Assembly (NCBI GenBank): GCA_948567375.1
Contig: OX419757.1
Coordinates: 30,876,001 to 30,940,000, forward strand
Direction of reading: 5' to 3'
Length of the DNA: 64,000 nucleotides
From: Lunularia cruciata
Lineage: Eukaryota; Streptophyta; Marchantiopsida; Lunulariales; Lunulariaceae
Part shown: positions 9,664-22,338 of the stretch, piece after piece
Numbering within the stretch: position 1 is the first letter of the stretch
Layout of the letters: each line of letters opens with the position of its first letter
Program-made: the position numbers and the translations under genes
The notes under the pieces: model-generated
Database searches by the model: none
Seen by the model: only the letters and a program-made list of their open reading frames with translations
What the model was told of the DNA's origin: nothing

Positions 9664-12600
9664 AAACACATAGAATGAAGATCAAGGCTACGGAATCCAA
9701 CATCCAACAAGCACAATGATTTGCATTTTGAATTTTTCCACACACTCACAAACACAAGCACAAAATTGATACTCAGAATTAAGCTCAAGCAACGAGCATT
9801 GCTTCACAACACTTTGTTTTATCTATGCTCAGAAATAATGAGCACTAAACAAAAGCACAATTGCAAATGCCACTCTTAAATATTGAAGCAAACAACAGTT
9901 CTAACAAAAATACCGTTCTTCAACAACTCTTCTAACTTGCAGATCCAAAATGACAATGCAACTCTTCAGATCTCAAATCTGTTACTAGTCCAATCCAATG
10001 TCTACTTCTTCCTCGGCTTTCAAACCCGATCCCAAAGTAACTTCACTCACTACTACTATGTCCTCAGGTTTCATAACTCCTAACTCCTCTACCAATTCTA
10101 ACAATTCTCTTTCCTGATCTGCAATTCTACTAGTAGGTAATCTATCTTACTCCTTATCTCCTGACCCACTCTTCTCCAATACCTCCGATGGTAACTCCAA
10201 AGACATCTACACTTCCATGTTATCTACTTCGGGTTTTGCTCTTACATCCTTCCAAAGTTTATCTATCTCTAACTTAACTAAATCTAATCTAATTGTGATA
10301 TTGTCTTCTACCTCCAATATCTTCCTATCTACACAAGTTCTGAGACTGATTCAACAATGCGTTAAAATCTTTATCCTTGGCATTTCTCCTCCTCATCTCC
10401 TGCACCAACAACTTCAACTCGTGCAGTCTCATTTCTTCAATGCGCACGCTGGCCTCTATACTTAGCATCGTGTTCATCTTGATCACGATCTCTTTCAATG
10501 GCTTCAATCTCATTTTCCTCTCTCGTTCTAGATCTGCAAACCAATCTTCTCTGTACATTGCCAATTCCACTTTGAACTCGGTTTTCATAGTTCCCTACTC
10601 CTTCTGCACAATCTTCTCCTCTTGATTGCGAAGTAACTCTCTCAACCTTTCTTCCTCTCTATATCTCACTGTCAACTCTCTTTGCCAAAGCTTCTTTTTC
10701 TCTTCTACACTCTCTATCACCCTATCAAGCTCTTGCTCTTTCTCTGCCACTCTTGCCATAGCATGGATAACTTCTAATCTTGAATCAGCAAATTGTTGCT
10801 CCAAGATTTCATACTCAGCTACTTGTCTTTCCCTTGCTATGTCACTCTGTTTTATGAGTTCCTCCCTATTCCTTGCTTCTCTCTTCAAATTCTCAATCAC
10901 TTGATTCTGTACTACTGCATCTACTCGTAGTACTTCCCTTTCCTCCTCACCCCGGATTATACTCTTCTTTAATCCCAAGTTCTCTTCTTCTAATCAAGCT
11001 AACACCTGCAACACAGTCTTCACCTCCAGACACTTTGACTGCATCTTCTTCTTCTTGTGCTCTAACTCCACTAACAATGGGCACACAACCTCCTATAGAT
11101 ACTCTACTCCTTCACTTGGATTAACCTTGACTTGCAGCCTTATCTCCTTCTTCACCTCTTCCTCACTCAACACTTGCCTTCTAAGCCGCAGTCGCCTTAT
11201 AGGTATGGATTCTTCACTCCCCAAACTTCCATTGTCCTCTTCTCTTACCTTACTTGGCCCCACCTCATACTTCACCTTCCATCTGGAACAAACTCCTCTC
11301 TGAATTGTGACTCTTTTCTCCTCTTGCTCTAGAGCTTCTTCTTCCAATTTTGAGTTACTTTTCTCTTTTGTCTCCATCTTGGCTTCCTCTTCTTTGGGTA
11401 CCAATTTCGTCTCCACTCCATTGTCGCTATCACTACTCGTGTCTCTTCTTTGAAGTGTGAACTTGGGTTCTTCCTCCCTCTCCAAATCTTTGGACTTGCA
11501 CTCATCTTTGCCTTCCTATTCTTTGTTTGATGACAAGACTAACACCAATTTTTTCCTCGAGTTTACCCTTCTAGCCTTCCAAGGTCGCGCTTCCTCTACT
11601 TCTTCTTCTCCTTTTTGACTCCTCTTCTTTGACTTTGGAGTACTCACTTCCAATTGCACACTCTGCCTCGTCTGCACGTAGTACTCATAGTTGCTTCTGA
11701 TCTGAAGAATGTATTGTTGCTCCTTTGCATCGACATCTCTTCTTAAGTCGGGATGGAAATGCGACACCATCTTATTACACTCCACCGCATTGAGCAAGTT
11801 CAGCCCCAGATAGAAATGGGCTGCAAAAGGTACAATGTAATGTGGAGGTGACTTGTCCAACAAATTCCACACCATCTGTCTTGTCCTCCCATGAAGACAC
11901 TTTGCCCTAATAATTGGCTCTCCTGCAAACATCTTATGGAAGAACACCACTTGGTGCTTCATCACATAAGTTGTTCTCTTTGGCGTCAAGATTGCCATTA
12001 GAGCACTCACAATCACTCTCTTGATAAGATCCTTGTAGCTCTCTACTTTGTAACCATTCTTCTTGTGCTTCAAAGAGAAGGCATCTCTCACTTCATGGGT
12101 TTCTTCGACTACTTCTCCCTTCCCCAAGAACGTGGCACCATGCTCCACGCATGCTTCTCTCCCAAGTACTAACCTCCAATCCGACTGTCCATTAAGCCAG
12201 ATTTCCTCTCTTCCCTTCCTCCTTAGGGCCATCGAGACACTTACTCTCGATCATCTCAGTCATGAAACCTGGAAAGCCAACATTCCAGTTCCATGCCAAG
12301 AATGTGATCCAAAGCCTGCTCAAGACCTCAATTCTTGCGATCACATCTAACCTCCGAATTGCATGATTTCTTATTGCGAATTTGGAGTCCTTCTTCCCTC
12401 TTCCCATCTTTCTCTCTTCCACTTTGGGCTGGGGACTATTCTTCCTACCGATTCTTGAATTACCTCTCTCGATTTCTTCTTGACACACCAGCGTGTCTTT
12501 GACTCTACCTCCCTTCTCATGATCTCCACCAAAATGACTTCTTAATGGCAATGGAAAATTGCTTGTCATCGCTTCGTCTTTATAGAGTTGCACCTTCTTT

Positions 12601-12969
12601 GTCTTTCTTCAATTAGAGTTTCTACCAAGAAATCACACCTCTTGCATGCTCCTGTCATTGTCAAGTGTTCTTCACGCATATGACCAATGGTTTTGAATGG
12701 TCCCTTCTTGAATGTCTCACCCCCGACAAAAAGTTGTTACATTGTCCTTGCCCCGGATTGAGCACCCCCCATACAAAGACTCCTTACTTTGGGTTGTATG
12801 CTGACAGGGCAATTCCGAGTACCTCACCTTATGACCCAAAGTCACGTTACCTTGGATTTCATCTCAAGGACACTTTTCTTTGCCTTCTTCAGCCATACAA
12901 GCGCAATTTGACTTCTCTATACACTTCTTCTTCCAAATTGAGAAGAAAAACAAAAATGTGGGTCCCACA
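9664..12969 (-). repeat. Family B LTR (-), target of the D(-) insertion
   Basis: Reverse orientation copy of the 3.78-kb B LTR; the LTR start (TGTGGGACCC in sense) lies at 12969. The final approximately 460 bp of the LTR are absent because D(-) sits at 9663. No polypurine tract follows on the right, so this was a 5' LTR or a solo LTR. It is more diverged from the 57442 copy than the 26371 copy is. Confidence 0.85.
9985..12569 (-). pseudogene. LTR-encoded coiled-coil protein of family B
   Basis: Full span of the LTR ORF: ATG at 12569-12567 (an MTSNFPLPLRS-type start), the N-terminal domain with RRLDVIARIEVLSRLW and a PPHYIVPFAAHFYLGLNLL core (about 11860-11800), a basic run, an acidic linker, a long coiled coil (about 11000-10250) and the terminal VDIGLD before TAG at 9987-9985. 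The span of about 861 codons matches the 857 codons of the copy at 57853-60426. A few frameshifts and stops break it. A TATAAA box lies just upstream of the ATG, as in the other copies. Confidence 0.75.
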
Positions 12970-13339
12970 CTAACCAAAAAGCACAAAGAGTTATTGCTGC
13001 ATTCTTGTGATTGGATCCTCTTTGTGCTTGCATGCTTGTTTGTATGCCTAGTTGGTTTGGATTGGTGTACGGGCATTGTGCTTAGGTTCTTTCCTTCTAG
13101 GAGTGCTGTGTATTTCTCCTTGGTAATGATGGAAGTGATGACCAATAGACCAGGAGTCCATGTTGTGATGAGAGGTTAGGTTGCCCGTCACTACTCTACC
13201 CTAGCTGATAGTAAGAATACTAGTTACAAGAGTGGAGGGTTCTGACTGTTAGGAAACACAAGTGTTCAGACAAGTACTTATAGGTTTACCTATAGCCTCT
13301 AATCTATAATCTCCATACCTATGCACTTTGTATGTTCCC
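12970..13339 (+). other. D-like leader scrap and unassigned sequence
   Basis: About 13000-13250 resembles the D leader around 30390-30620 (shared TTCTTGTGATTGGATCC and a GTGATGACC segment) in plus orientation but is diverged. The remainder to 13339 shows nothing I can assign. A 93-codon open stretch on the minus strand here has no recognisable feature. Confidence 0.4.
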
Positions 13340-13379
13340 AAAGAGAGAAAAGAAAAGTATGACAATGCCGGAAGAGCCA

Positions 13380-14780
13380 ATTCACCTTTGATAAATCTCA
13401 GAAGGAGACGTTGGATTTACAACTTCTTCCCAAAGTTCAAGGAGCCTTGAAGGACCTTGAGAAGAAGAAATGAGAGATTGATTGGTGAGGCTACTTTGCA
13501 TCTCCAAATCCCAAGAAGAAGAAAGACGCAAGCGGACAAACATAGTTTTTGCAACCCAATACACCGACTTCCTCAAGAATTGTCAAGGGAGTTAATTTCA
13601 TACAAGAATTTATTTGAGAGAAGACAACATGAATTCTAATGGAAGAAGAGTGCCAATACCCTTTACATATGATTCCTTGACTAGTTCAAAGGGATCTTCA
13701 AGAGCCATATGAAGATAGAAAACCTTTGTCTCCAATTTGGGTTGAAGTCAATGTACTAAAGAGCAACCTATCAAACAAAGACCTAACTTTGAACTAAGTG
13801 AACCCTTGGGCTAAATTCAACGTACAATCACCAGCTACTACCTCAAGTCCATCAAGCCCCACATTACTGCAACTTACTCCTCAAAGTTATACAATGACTT
13901 TGTTACCCATCACTCAACACCTATCAAAAGTATAAGGGGATGAAACAAGATGGAGATCTTGACAATTTCATTGAAGAATTCAAAGTCATCTCCTTTGCCA
14001 ATAAGGAGCATGACTCTGCTGTTTGGCTGCAAATTTTCCCAAGTCTGCTCTGAAAGAAAGCTCATAGTTGATACACCCATCTAACCCGGAAGGGGCTCAA
14101 ACTAGCTGATTGGGTGGACTTGCAAAACAACTTCCTGGAATGATTTTGGGAAGTTTATTATGATAAGAGTGTACTTGCTACACTCAATGATTTGGACCAA
14201 GGAAAGAAGGAAAATTTAAAAGACTACTCTAAGCAGTTTATGGCCTTATTGAAACAAGTTCCAAAGCAATCCGGTGTGGTGGGTTACTTCGATGCCCAAG
14301 CTATCACTTGGTTCCTCAGTGGATTGTCATCAAAGATTTGAATCTTTGCTAGGGAGAGGAATGTAACTTCATTGGACAAAGTACTCAAACACATTGCCCA
14401 ATATGAGGCAGCCCACTCTCTCTCTTTTGGTAACCAAAGAAATCAAGAGAAGAAGGGCAAGAAGCACAAATGAAGAGCTTTGCTTAGTACTTCCCTTTCT
14501 TTGGAAGAATCCTCTATGTTGTCTAGTTCTTCTTTAGATTCTGAAGAAGATGTAAAGCCAAGAAGAACCAAAAGATGTGGAGGAAAGAAAACACCACCCT
14601 CTCCAGCAAATCTATACCTAAGATAGACAATATGCTAGAGATTGTTATAAAAGGATTTGTGGATTTTAAGATCCAAATGGTTAGGGAAAGGACCAAAGAA
14701 AGCCTCTTTCATTTGGCAGACCAAATTTATGGTGCACTACGTGTCGCAAGTCAGGCCATGCCAACCTGGAGTGCTTGACC
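13380..14780 (+). pseudogene. B' gag
   Basis: Decayed capsid gene matching the B gag at 61402-62590: the leading glutamate/lysine-rich segment (about 13390-13610), then FANKEHD, ADWVDLQNNFLE, VPKQSGVVGYFDAQAITWF (about 14265-14320) and ARERNVTSLDKVLKHI (about 14350-14400), followed by a serine-rich stretch. Zinc knuckles are almost erased (remnant near 14735-14775). Stops and frameshifts are frequent. Confidence 0.7.
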
Positions 14781-16140
14781 TACAATGCTTGACCTACAAT
14801 CTAATGCAGTAGATTGAAGGAGAATGGCTGGATCTTGAACTTTTGAAAGTTGAGACATGCTCAAGAAAGAAGAAGTTTGATCCCAAATAAGTGTGTACTA
14901 CTTCTTTGTCTTCACAAAAGGTAGAGATTTTGTGCCCAAAAGGTATCCTATCTGCTAAGGAGGAGAAAATTTTGGTGAAAGACAAAGTTAAAGCCTTCTA
15001 AAAGGAAATCCATGAGGTAGTACAAAGAACTTGGGAGATGAGTTTAGAGGAGGATACAAAGACAAACCCTCCAATTTCTCTAGGTGACATCCAATCCAAA
15101 GCTAAGGATCTAATACAAGCCAAGGTGGATAAATCCAAAGAACCTTGGGTTAAGACCACCAATACTCCGGTCACCATCTTGAAGTGACCCAAAGTCAGGT
15201 TGGAATGAGGAGAGACGTCCAACCTGAAGACCATGACAAAGAACGTGAAGTTGGGAGGAGGACCTCAATATGATATTGTGGCAAATTTGGCATCCATGTA
15301 GGCCAATGTCACATTAAAGCACTTGTGGGAGAACAACAAGATGTACAAGAAATAGCTGAGATCAGCCCTCAAGAAAGTAAGGGCGATGAAAAAGTAAGAG
15401 CAATGACTAAGACTTGTGTGCCATCTATCATATTGAGTAGGAAGATTTGGGATCTCTTGAAGTAGATGTGAAGATTGCAAGTTGCATGATTACATTGATA
15501 TCCATTGATCCAAGTTCTAGTGTGAATGTCATGACAAACAACACCACAAATCGGTTGGCGTATCATACGTTTGAGCAAATATCCCATATTCTGAAGTTTG
15601 TGGACTAAACTAGGAGATGACCATTGGGCATGTTTTCAAATATAACAAAAATCATCGTAGGAGTACCCTTCAAGTTGAATTACATCATGTTGAGACTAGT
15701 GACCAAAACTGGTTATCCATTGTTGATCAAAAGACCCTGGTTGTATAGTGCCCAAGTTGTTTTGGATTGGCACCAATAGAAGCTGAGGTTCAAGGACATC
15801 TTGTCTAAACACCAAAAGCTGATGATTATGAGTTGGATAAAGGTTCCACATCTCAAGGAAACAACTTTATCAGAAGACAAAGATGAATCCAAAGATTCAT
15901 CATCTTCCTCTTCCAAAGTCTATGATGAAGAGGTCCAAGTGAATTACTTGGAATGTTACAAGGTAGAGGTCAAAGATGATGACCCATATGATATCATCTT
16001 GGGTGAAAAGTTTTGAAGGAAGGAGGTTTGACTACTATTCAACTTAGCCTAAGCCAAGTCAATCAAGTTGAAGGAGTCATCAACTCTAATGACAACTCCA
16101 ATGATGTCAAAATGTTGTCTTGTCTGAAAGCAAACTTTTG
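14781..16140 (+). pseudogene. B' gag tail and protease
   Basis: Corresponds to the lysine-rich gag tail and the retroviral-type protease of B (34260-35100). Recognisable are the gag tail around 14860-15260, the protease region with a VNVM-type sequence near 15520-15535, the PLLIKRPWLYSAQVV segment near 15715-15765, and an acidic/serine-rich linker at 15840-16015. Where two younger B copies have a TGA in the protease (34519 and 63991), this copy has CGG (Arg), so the stop is not ancestral. Confidence 0.6.
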
Positions 16141-16169
16141 AAAATTTTGAAGATAGTCATTTAGATGAG

Positions 16170-17560
16170 TTGGCAAGATACACTACCATGTTTATAGAGT
16201 ACCAAGATGTTTTTTCTTGGTCAATCAATCACATGTTGGGAATTCTTAGACAGTTTGGAGAACATTGGATTGATCTTATTGAAGGTGCAGTTCTGGTTTG
16301 GCAAAGACAATATCACATGAACCCAAAGTACTTGCTCTTGGTGAAAGATGAGATTGACAAGTACTTGGAGGCCCGGATAAATTTTCCAATCTTGAGCAAT
16401 GAGTGGGTTTCACCCATTTTCATTGTTCCAAAGAAGAAGACTGGAAAGATTCAAGAGTGCCAAGACTTCTGCAAGCTGAATGTAGTTAATAAGAAGAATC
16501 ATCATCTCTTACCTTTTACCAATAAAATTTTGGACCAATTAGTTGGTCATCCTTTCTATAGTTTTCTTGATGGATTTTCAGGCTATAGCCAAGTATCCAT
16601 TCAAGAACAAGACAAGGATAAATCTACATTCACTACCAATTGGGGCACTTTGCTTACAATCAAATGCCCTTCGGGTTGTGTAATGCTCCCGCTACTTTCC
16701 AATGGATAATGAATGTGATCTTTAAAGATTTTCTATGGAAATTTGTGGAGGTCTCTATTGATGACTTTTGTGTGTTTGGACAAAGAGAAGTACATTTGGA
16801 TTAACTTTGCCAAACTTTTGAAAGGTGTCGTTTTGCTCGTTTTTCATTACACCCAGAGCAATGCTTCTTTGCAATGAAAGAAGAGATATTTCTAGGGCAT
16901 TGGGTTTGAAGTCAAGGTATTGAAGTCAATATCAAGAGGATGCAAGTCATCTTAGCTTTGGAATCCCCTACAAACATTTGGGAGATGAGGGCCTTCTTGG
17001 GACAGGTCGGATACTATAGACACTTTGTATCAAATTATATGGTGCTTGCTGCACCACTAAGAAAGTTTCTAAAGAAGTTTGAAGACTACTTGTGGGATGC
17101 AGAACATGAAGAAGCTTTCTAAGTGTTGAAGAAGAAATTGGTCAAAGCACCAATTACGAGGATCCCAAATTGGGGATGTCCCTTTTCATGTGTATGTGGA
17201 CTCTTTGTCCATGGAAATTAGAGTAGTCTTGAGTCAGAAGGATGAAATGAAGAAAGACTATCCAATTTACTACGCCAACCGGCAGCTTTTAGTTGCAGAG
17301 AAAAATTATACAAGGACTGAAAGAGAAGCACTTGGAATGGTGTATGCTTGCAAGAAGTTTCACCAATATCTGTTGGAATAAGAGTTTGTCTTCTATGTGG
17401 AACATTAGGCTTTACAACATTTGGTAAAGAAGGCAGATTTGTCTAGGCAAATTGCAAGATGGATCTTGTTGTTTCAAAAATTCACAAATATTGTACAAGT
17501 AAGGAGTGGAGCTTTGCATTCAAATGTGGACTTCCTATCCAGGTTTGAAACTCAAGACCC
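16170..17560 (+). pseudogene. B' reverse transcriptase and RNase H
   Basis: RNA-dependent DNA polymerase of a Gypsy element. Visible: EWVSPIFIVPKKKTGKIQ (about 16400-16455), FLDGFSGYSQVSIQ (about 16563-16605), the IDDFCVFG catalytic motif (about 16755-16780), and FLGQVGYYRHFVSNY of the connection region (16990-17040). RNase H follows with YYANRQLLVAEKNY and a core near 17390-17560. The lineage resembles plant Tat/Athila-type RT. Several frame breaks are present (for example at 16710 and 17122). Confidence 0.8.
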
Positions 17561-17699
17561 GGAATTGGAAGTTGATGATTGATTTCTTGATAAAGAGTTA
17601 TATCATTTGATGGTGATGCAAAGTATGAGGTATGAGGCCAAATATCATTATCTACATACTTTCCAATGTCTTGAGGGACTGGACCCGGAGTAGAGGGCA

Positions 17700-18920
17700 G
17701 TCTTCCTTAGGAAAATGGGATTGTACCAGCTAAAAGACAAAATTTTGTTTAAAATGAGCAAAGATATGGTACTTTGGAGATGTTTGGAAGCATTTGGAGT
17801 TAGAGGAGTAATCAAATCCTTACATTCAAAAGCATCAGGAGGACACTTTGCCCTAAAGAATACTGCAAAGAAAGTTCTTTCATTAGGGTATTGGTGGCCT
17901 TCAATTTATAAAGACACTCATGTCTATATTCAAAGTTGTGATGCCTATCAAAGAACAAGAAAGCTGATGGCTACTTCCTAGTGGCCTTTGAGACCAATTT
18001 TTCCATTGGCCCTATTTGAGAAATGGGGAATTGATTTTGTAGGTCCAAAATCAACCAGTGATCCAATTCACAAGGAAGAGATACATCTTGGTATACACTA
18101 ATTATGCTACAAAGATGGTTGAAGTCAAGGCAACTCAAAGAGATGATGTGGAACAATTGCAAAATTTTTCTTCCAAAACATCATTTCATGTTATAGATGT
18201 CCTTTTGAATTGGTTAGTGATCAAGGGACTCATGTTTTGAACTCAGTGGTGGAAGTATTAACCAAGTACTTCTAGATTAAACATCAAAAGATGACTCCTT
18301 ATAATCCAAAAGCAAATGGACTAATAGAAAAAACGAATGGATTGTTATGCAAAATAAGGTGACGGTCAACTATGCCTACATTGAGACACAAAGTCACCTA
18401 TAGATTTGTGGGCATATAGAACTACCAAAAAGATACAACCAAACAAACTCCATATTTCTTGACATACGGATTGCATCCCATACAACCAATTGAAATTGAA
18501 GTACCATCATATCAAATCCTTTGTGAGGAATGATTGTTGGAGGAAGAAAGTCAAGATCTTTAGATCCATCAACTAATGTGGTTAAAAGATAAAAGAGGTG
18601 ATGCAATGAAAACCACAAAGGAAGTACAAGAGCAGTAGAAAGTCAAGCATGATAAGAGAATCAAGCTTGTTGTTGTTCAGGAGGGTGATTTAGTGTCATT
18701 ATATGGCAATCGCCAAATATGTTTTCCAAGCAAGCTACACTTAAGGTGGATGGGGCTATACCATGCAATGCATATTTATGAATATGTTTTTATTCAACTT
18801 GCAGACATGGAGTGCAATCCCTCTGCTACTTGAGTGAACAAATGGAGAGTTAGAAAATATTGGACCATGGACTCGGACTTGTATAAAGAATTCAAAGTTG
18901 ATGTTTGCGGGGATGCTCAC
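17700..18920 (+). pseudogene. B' integrase
   Basis: Integrase with an HHCC zinc domain (HSKASGGHFALKN to a CDAYQR remnant, 17825-17955), a core with GIDFVG (about 18030), LVSDQGTHVL (about 18215-18240) and the glutamate region PKANGLIEKTNGLL (about 18305-18345), and a C-terminal domain with KHDKRIKLVVVQEGD (about 18645-18690). It ends shortly before the polypurine tract at about 18923. Multiple stops and short deletions; not functional. Confidence 0.75.
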
Positions 18921-18937
18921 ATTTGAGGGCAGAGGTA

Positions 18938-21900
18938 TGTGGTACCAACATTTCTTGTTTTTAATGAATTTTAAACAAGAAGTGCATTGTTAAAGCCAAA
19001 TGAAGGCTAAATGGAGAAGAAACAAGAAGAATCATGTGTTTGGCATAGATCTAGAGTCAACCTTGGGTCAGAGTTAGAAGGACTCAGGTTGGATGGATAG
19101 AAGTATGCAACCAAAGATAGAGTACTTTGATTTGGGATGCGCAACACAATCTAAAGAACCTATAAAAACCTTTCCCTAGGTCTACCCAATCAAGAAAGTA
19201 CCAGCAAAGAAAGCAACTACCTTGGGATCAAGAAGACGTTAAGAGTGATAAAAAATAGACACATAAAATTGTTGTGTCAATTGAAGATCAACTGACGAAT
19301 GACCAATCAGAAAGAGAATATAAAATTGAGATGTCATCAATGGCAGTCTGAAATGTCAAGGCACTATCCTATGCCTCTCAATAGTAGTCAGGGAGGAGTT
19401 AGAATCTCAAGTTTTGGGTAAGGGTTCATCTTTCAAAGACCAAGAGTGAAGAAGCACACAATGGTCGCAAAGGGAAACAAGCAGAGTGTGGTGTGGGATC
19501 TTGCAATTCATTGATTAGATATATTGGCAAGGATCAAAGTCTTGAATAGAGTTTGCATCACATTTTTGGCATGGAACTGAAATTTGAGGTTTCTAGGTTT
19601 CATGGCAAAAATTGCTGGCAGCAATTGCAAAGATGACCCCAAGCTGGAAGGGAAGAGAAGAAATCCAGCTCAATGGATTGAGTTGTATTGGAGATTATTC
19701 TTGGGGAGAGAAGCAAGAGAAGTAGGGGGAGTCACCTTCTATAAGAAGTGTGAGTCCTTGGAAGAAACTGCCGAGGTGAAGAATTCTTTTAGCAAACCTT
19801 GCACCAACTACGAGTACAAGGTAGATAGTTATAAGAATCCAGTACTTTGACAAGTCAAAGTACTTTTTTAGCATGATGATGGCCATGTTTAAGCTAGAGA
19901 AAACCATCTATGTAACAATGCAGTAGGTGGTGTTCTTCATCCAGATGTTTGCAAGAGAGGCAATAGATTGGACAAAGTGTTTGCACCAACGTGTTGGGCA
20001 GATGATTACTAGTTCGACAATGGATATGCTGCTCCATTACTTTGTACCCTTTGCAGCTCACTTCTACTTGGGATTAAACTTAGGTTAGAGGAGAGAGGAC
20101 GGATGGTGTCTCAATTTCACCCTGACTTATGAAGAGAAGTGGATGGAGAGGAGCAATATTACGTCAATCAAGTTTGAGAAAGCAATGACTACGACCTCAA
20201 AAGTGGGAAGGAGAAGATAGTGTTAATGGAGATCCCCAGGCCAAGAAAGAAAAGTAGATCCAAAGGAAGAATAACACCGATATAGCCATAGAAGATAAGA
20301 AGGCTGAACATGAAGCCAGAGTCTATAGTAGTGAAAGAACCAACTTTAGAGCAGGAATTGGAAGGATAAATTGAGTCAAAATGTGAAGACTTGAGAGCAA
20401 AAGAAGAGGTCACTTTGCAAAGTGGAGAGTCTAGTAGCAAGAGTGACGGAGAGCCCAAAGTTCAGCAATTGGAGAAAGAGGTTATTGGAGAAGAAGAGCG
20501 GGAGGTCCACGAGGACATTGACTTAATGAAGGAAGGAGACAAGCCTTGTTTGGAGTTGCATGCATTTGAGTTAGAAGATGAGCAAGCAAGAGAGGCTACC
20601 TTAGTATTTCCAAGGATAGCAAGATCAAAAAGACGTGCTCAAGTTGTAGTTGTAGGTCCGAGCAAAGTCAAATAAGAAGGAGAGAGCTTGGATGGAGTAA
20701 CAATGAAGGTACAAAGGTCACATCTTTGGGATAAATTACCAAGTGAAGAAGCACCTACCAAAGACAAAGACATGGTAGACAATAAAGGAAGATATGTTGG
20801 ACTCAAGTATCTATCAAAGATTGTATGTCCTTTGTTTCTGCAATTGCAAAAAAAGAAGGAAGAGTTAAAGAAGGATCATCTTGGGGTGAAGGATGAGTTG
20901 GAAGTGGCAAAACACTTGAGGGAAGAGACCTAGGAGTTGAGGAGTAAGCTAATCCCAGGAGAGAAGGAAGCCAAAGAACTTTTGGTTGAACTAGTTCTTT
21001 GGAAGAAAAGCCTTTATACTTTGCAGGAGAGCTTCATGAAGCATGGTAAATAACTAAAGAAGCAAAAGTGTTATTTGAGAAGATGAAGCAAGAAGTTACT
21101 AATGCCAAAGAGAAGTCATACACTTGAAGGCAATTGCGGCAATAATGGAGCAAGAGTTTGAGAGTCTGAGGAATAGTGCAATAGAGAAAGATCAAGCTTG
21201 GCAACGTGAGTTGGTAGATAGACATTGGGAGGAAGATTGATTGTGGGGTTTGTTCAGAAGTGTAGAATGCCAACTAGCCTAGTATGTGGAAGAGAAGGAA
21301 GCATTGAAGGCAGAATTGAAGGACAAGTTGACAACATACCAAAACAAATTGGAGGAAGAGCAAAGTAAGGAGAAGAGAGTTCTGAATCTAGAATCAGATT
21401 CAATATGAGCAATCGTGGAGGAGTTGAAGGTGATATTGAGTAATGAGGCCAAGTGTAAGTTAGAAGAGGCAAGGCTGCACAAATTAAAATTGTTGGTGCA
21501 AGAAATGAGAAGAAGGAAGGCAAAGGATATTAACTTGAATACTCTCTTGATTTGCTTGAGAGATTGTGTAGATAGAAAATGTTAGAAGAAGGAGACAATG
21601 TGAGTCTTAGATAAGATTTAGTTTGACCAAATTTAGATAAAATTTGTAGTGAGATAAAGGTGAATAAGAAGTCCAAAGTAGAAGAGGTAGGGTGAAGATG
21701 TCTTTGGATGAGTTGCTTGATGCATAAGAGGAGAGTGGGTTGGATAGAAAGGAGTTGGATAGAGTACCCATGTTTGCAATTCTAGTTTAGAATGGATATA
21801 TAGTAGAAATAGTGGAGGAATTCGTAGTATTAGATAAACCCAAAGAAGGAGAAATACTTGAAGGAACATTGGGTTTAAAAGCCAAAGTCAAGGTAGACAT

Positions 21901-22338
21901 TGGATCAAATTAAAAAACAAGTTTGAGATATGAAGAGGTGGGTTGTCATTTTGGATCTACAAGTTGGTAGAGTTGTTTTAGAACAATTTTTTTGTAAGTA
22001 ACTATCAAGAGCTTTGGCTATTTAAGGGAAGCATTTGTTGCATGTTGTTGTTAAGTATTCATATTTTTGAAGTTGAGTTAAGAAAAGTGTTGTAACTCAA
22101 TGCTTGTCATTTTAGCTTAATTTTGAGTATCAACCCTATGTGTATGTTTGTGAATGTTTGGATAATTTCAAAGTGCACGGTGGTGAGCTTGTTTGGATGT
22201 TGAATTTTGAAGAGTTGATTTCATTCTGTGTGTTTGATTCTAAGTGGATAGCAATCAAAGCAATGCCTTGATGGATTTGTGAGGAATTGTAGGGTTGGTA
22301 GTATTCTGCAATTGTGAGTGCAACATTGGGTTTGGTGT
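18938..22338 (+). repeat. B' 3' LTR, truncated
   Basis: Begins TGTGGTACCAACATTT after the purine tract GAGGGCAGAGGTA and aligns in order with the B LTR at 57442-61222. It stops short of the LTR end at 22338, where a minus-strand B-type LTR starts. The matching copy at 45874 shares the diverged start, so these two form the B' subfamily. Confidence 0.75.
19310..21913 (+). pseudogene. LTR-encoded coiled-coil protein, B' version
   Basis: Diverged homologue of the B LTR ORF. Shared features in the same order: RIKVLNRVCITFLAWN (about 19530-19585), WRLFLGREAR, YEYKVDSYKNPV (about 19808-19845), the core HYFVPFAAHFYLGLNL (about 20035-20085), the basic/acidic linker (20200-20680), a coiled coil (20800-21560) and the terminal VDIG before TAA at 21911-21913. 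The start is uncertain. Frameshifts and stops are numerous. Retention of the same layout in a subfamily this diverged argues that the ORF was a working part of the LTR. Confidence 0.65.

Larger units (their letters stand above)
13340..22338 (+). mobile_element. Family B' Ty3/Gypsy element (+), decayed
   Basis: An old relative of B without a visible 5' LTR: gag from about 13380, protease about 15480-15840, RT 16170-17120, RNase H about 17190-17560, integrase about 17715-18900, a polypurine tract (about 18923-18937) and a 3' LTR from 18938. The order gag-PR-RT-RH-IN is Gypsy. Many stops and small frameshifts are present. At 22339 the 3' LTR is cut by another B-type LTR in opposite orientation. 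Confidence 0.8.

Noticed and set aside
12864-13179. Small genes on either strand around 12.9-13.2 kb
   Set aside because: They straddle the end of a B LTR and a D leader scrap; no motif and no similarity between copies beyond the repeat DNA.
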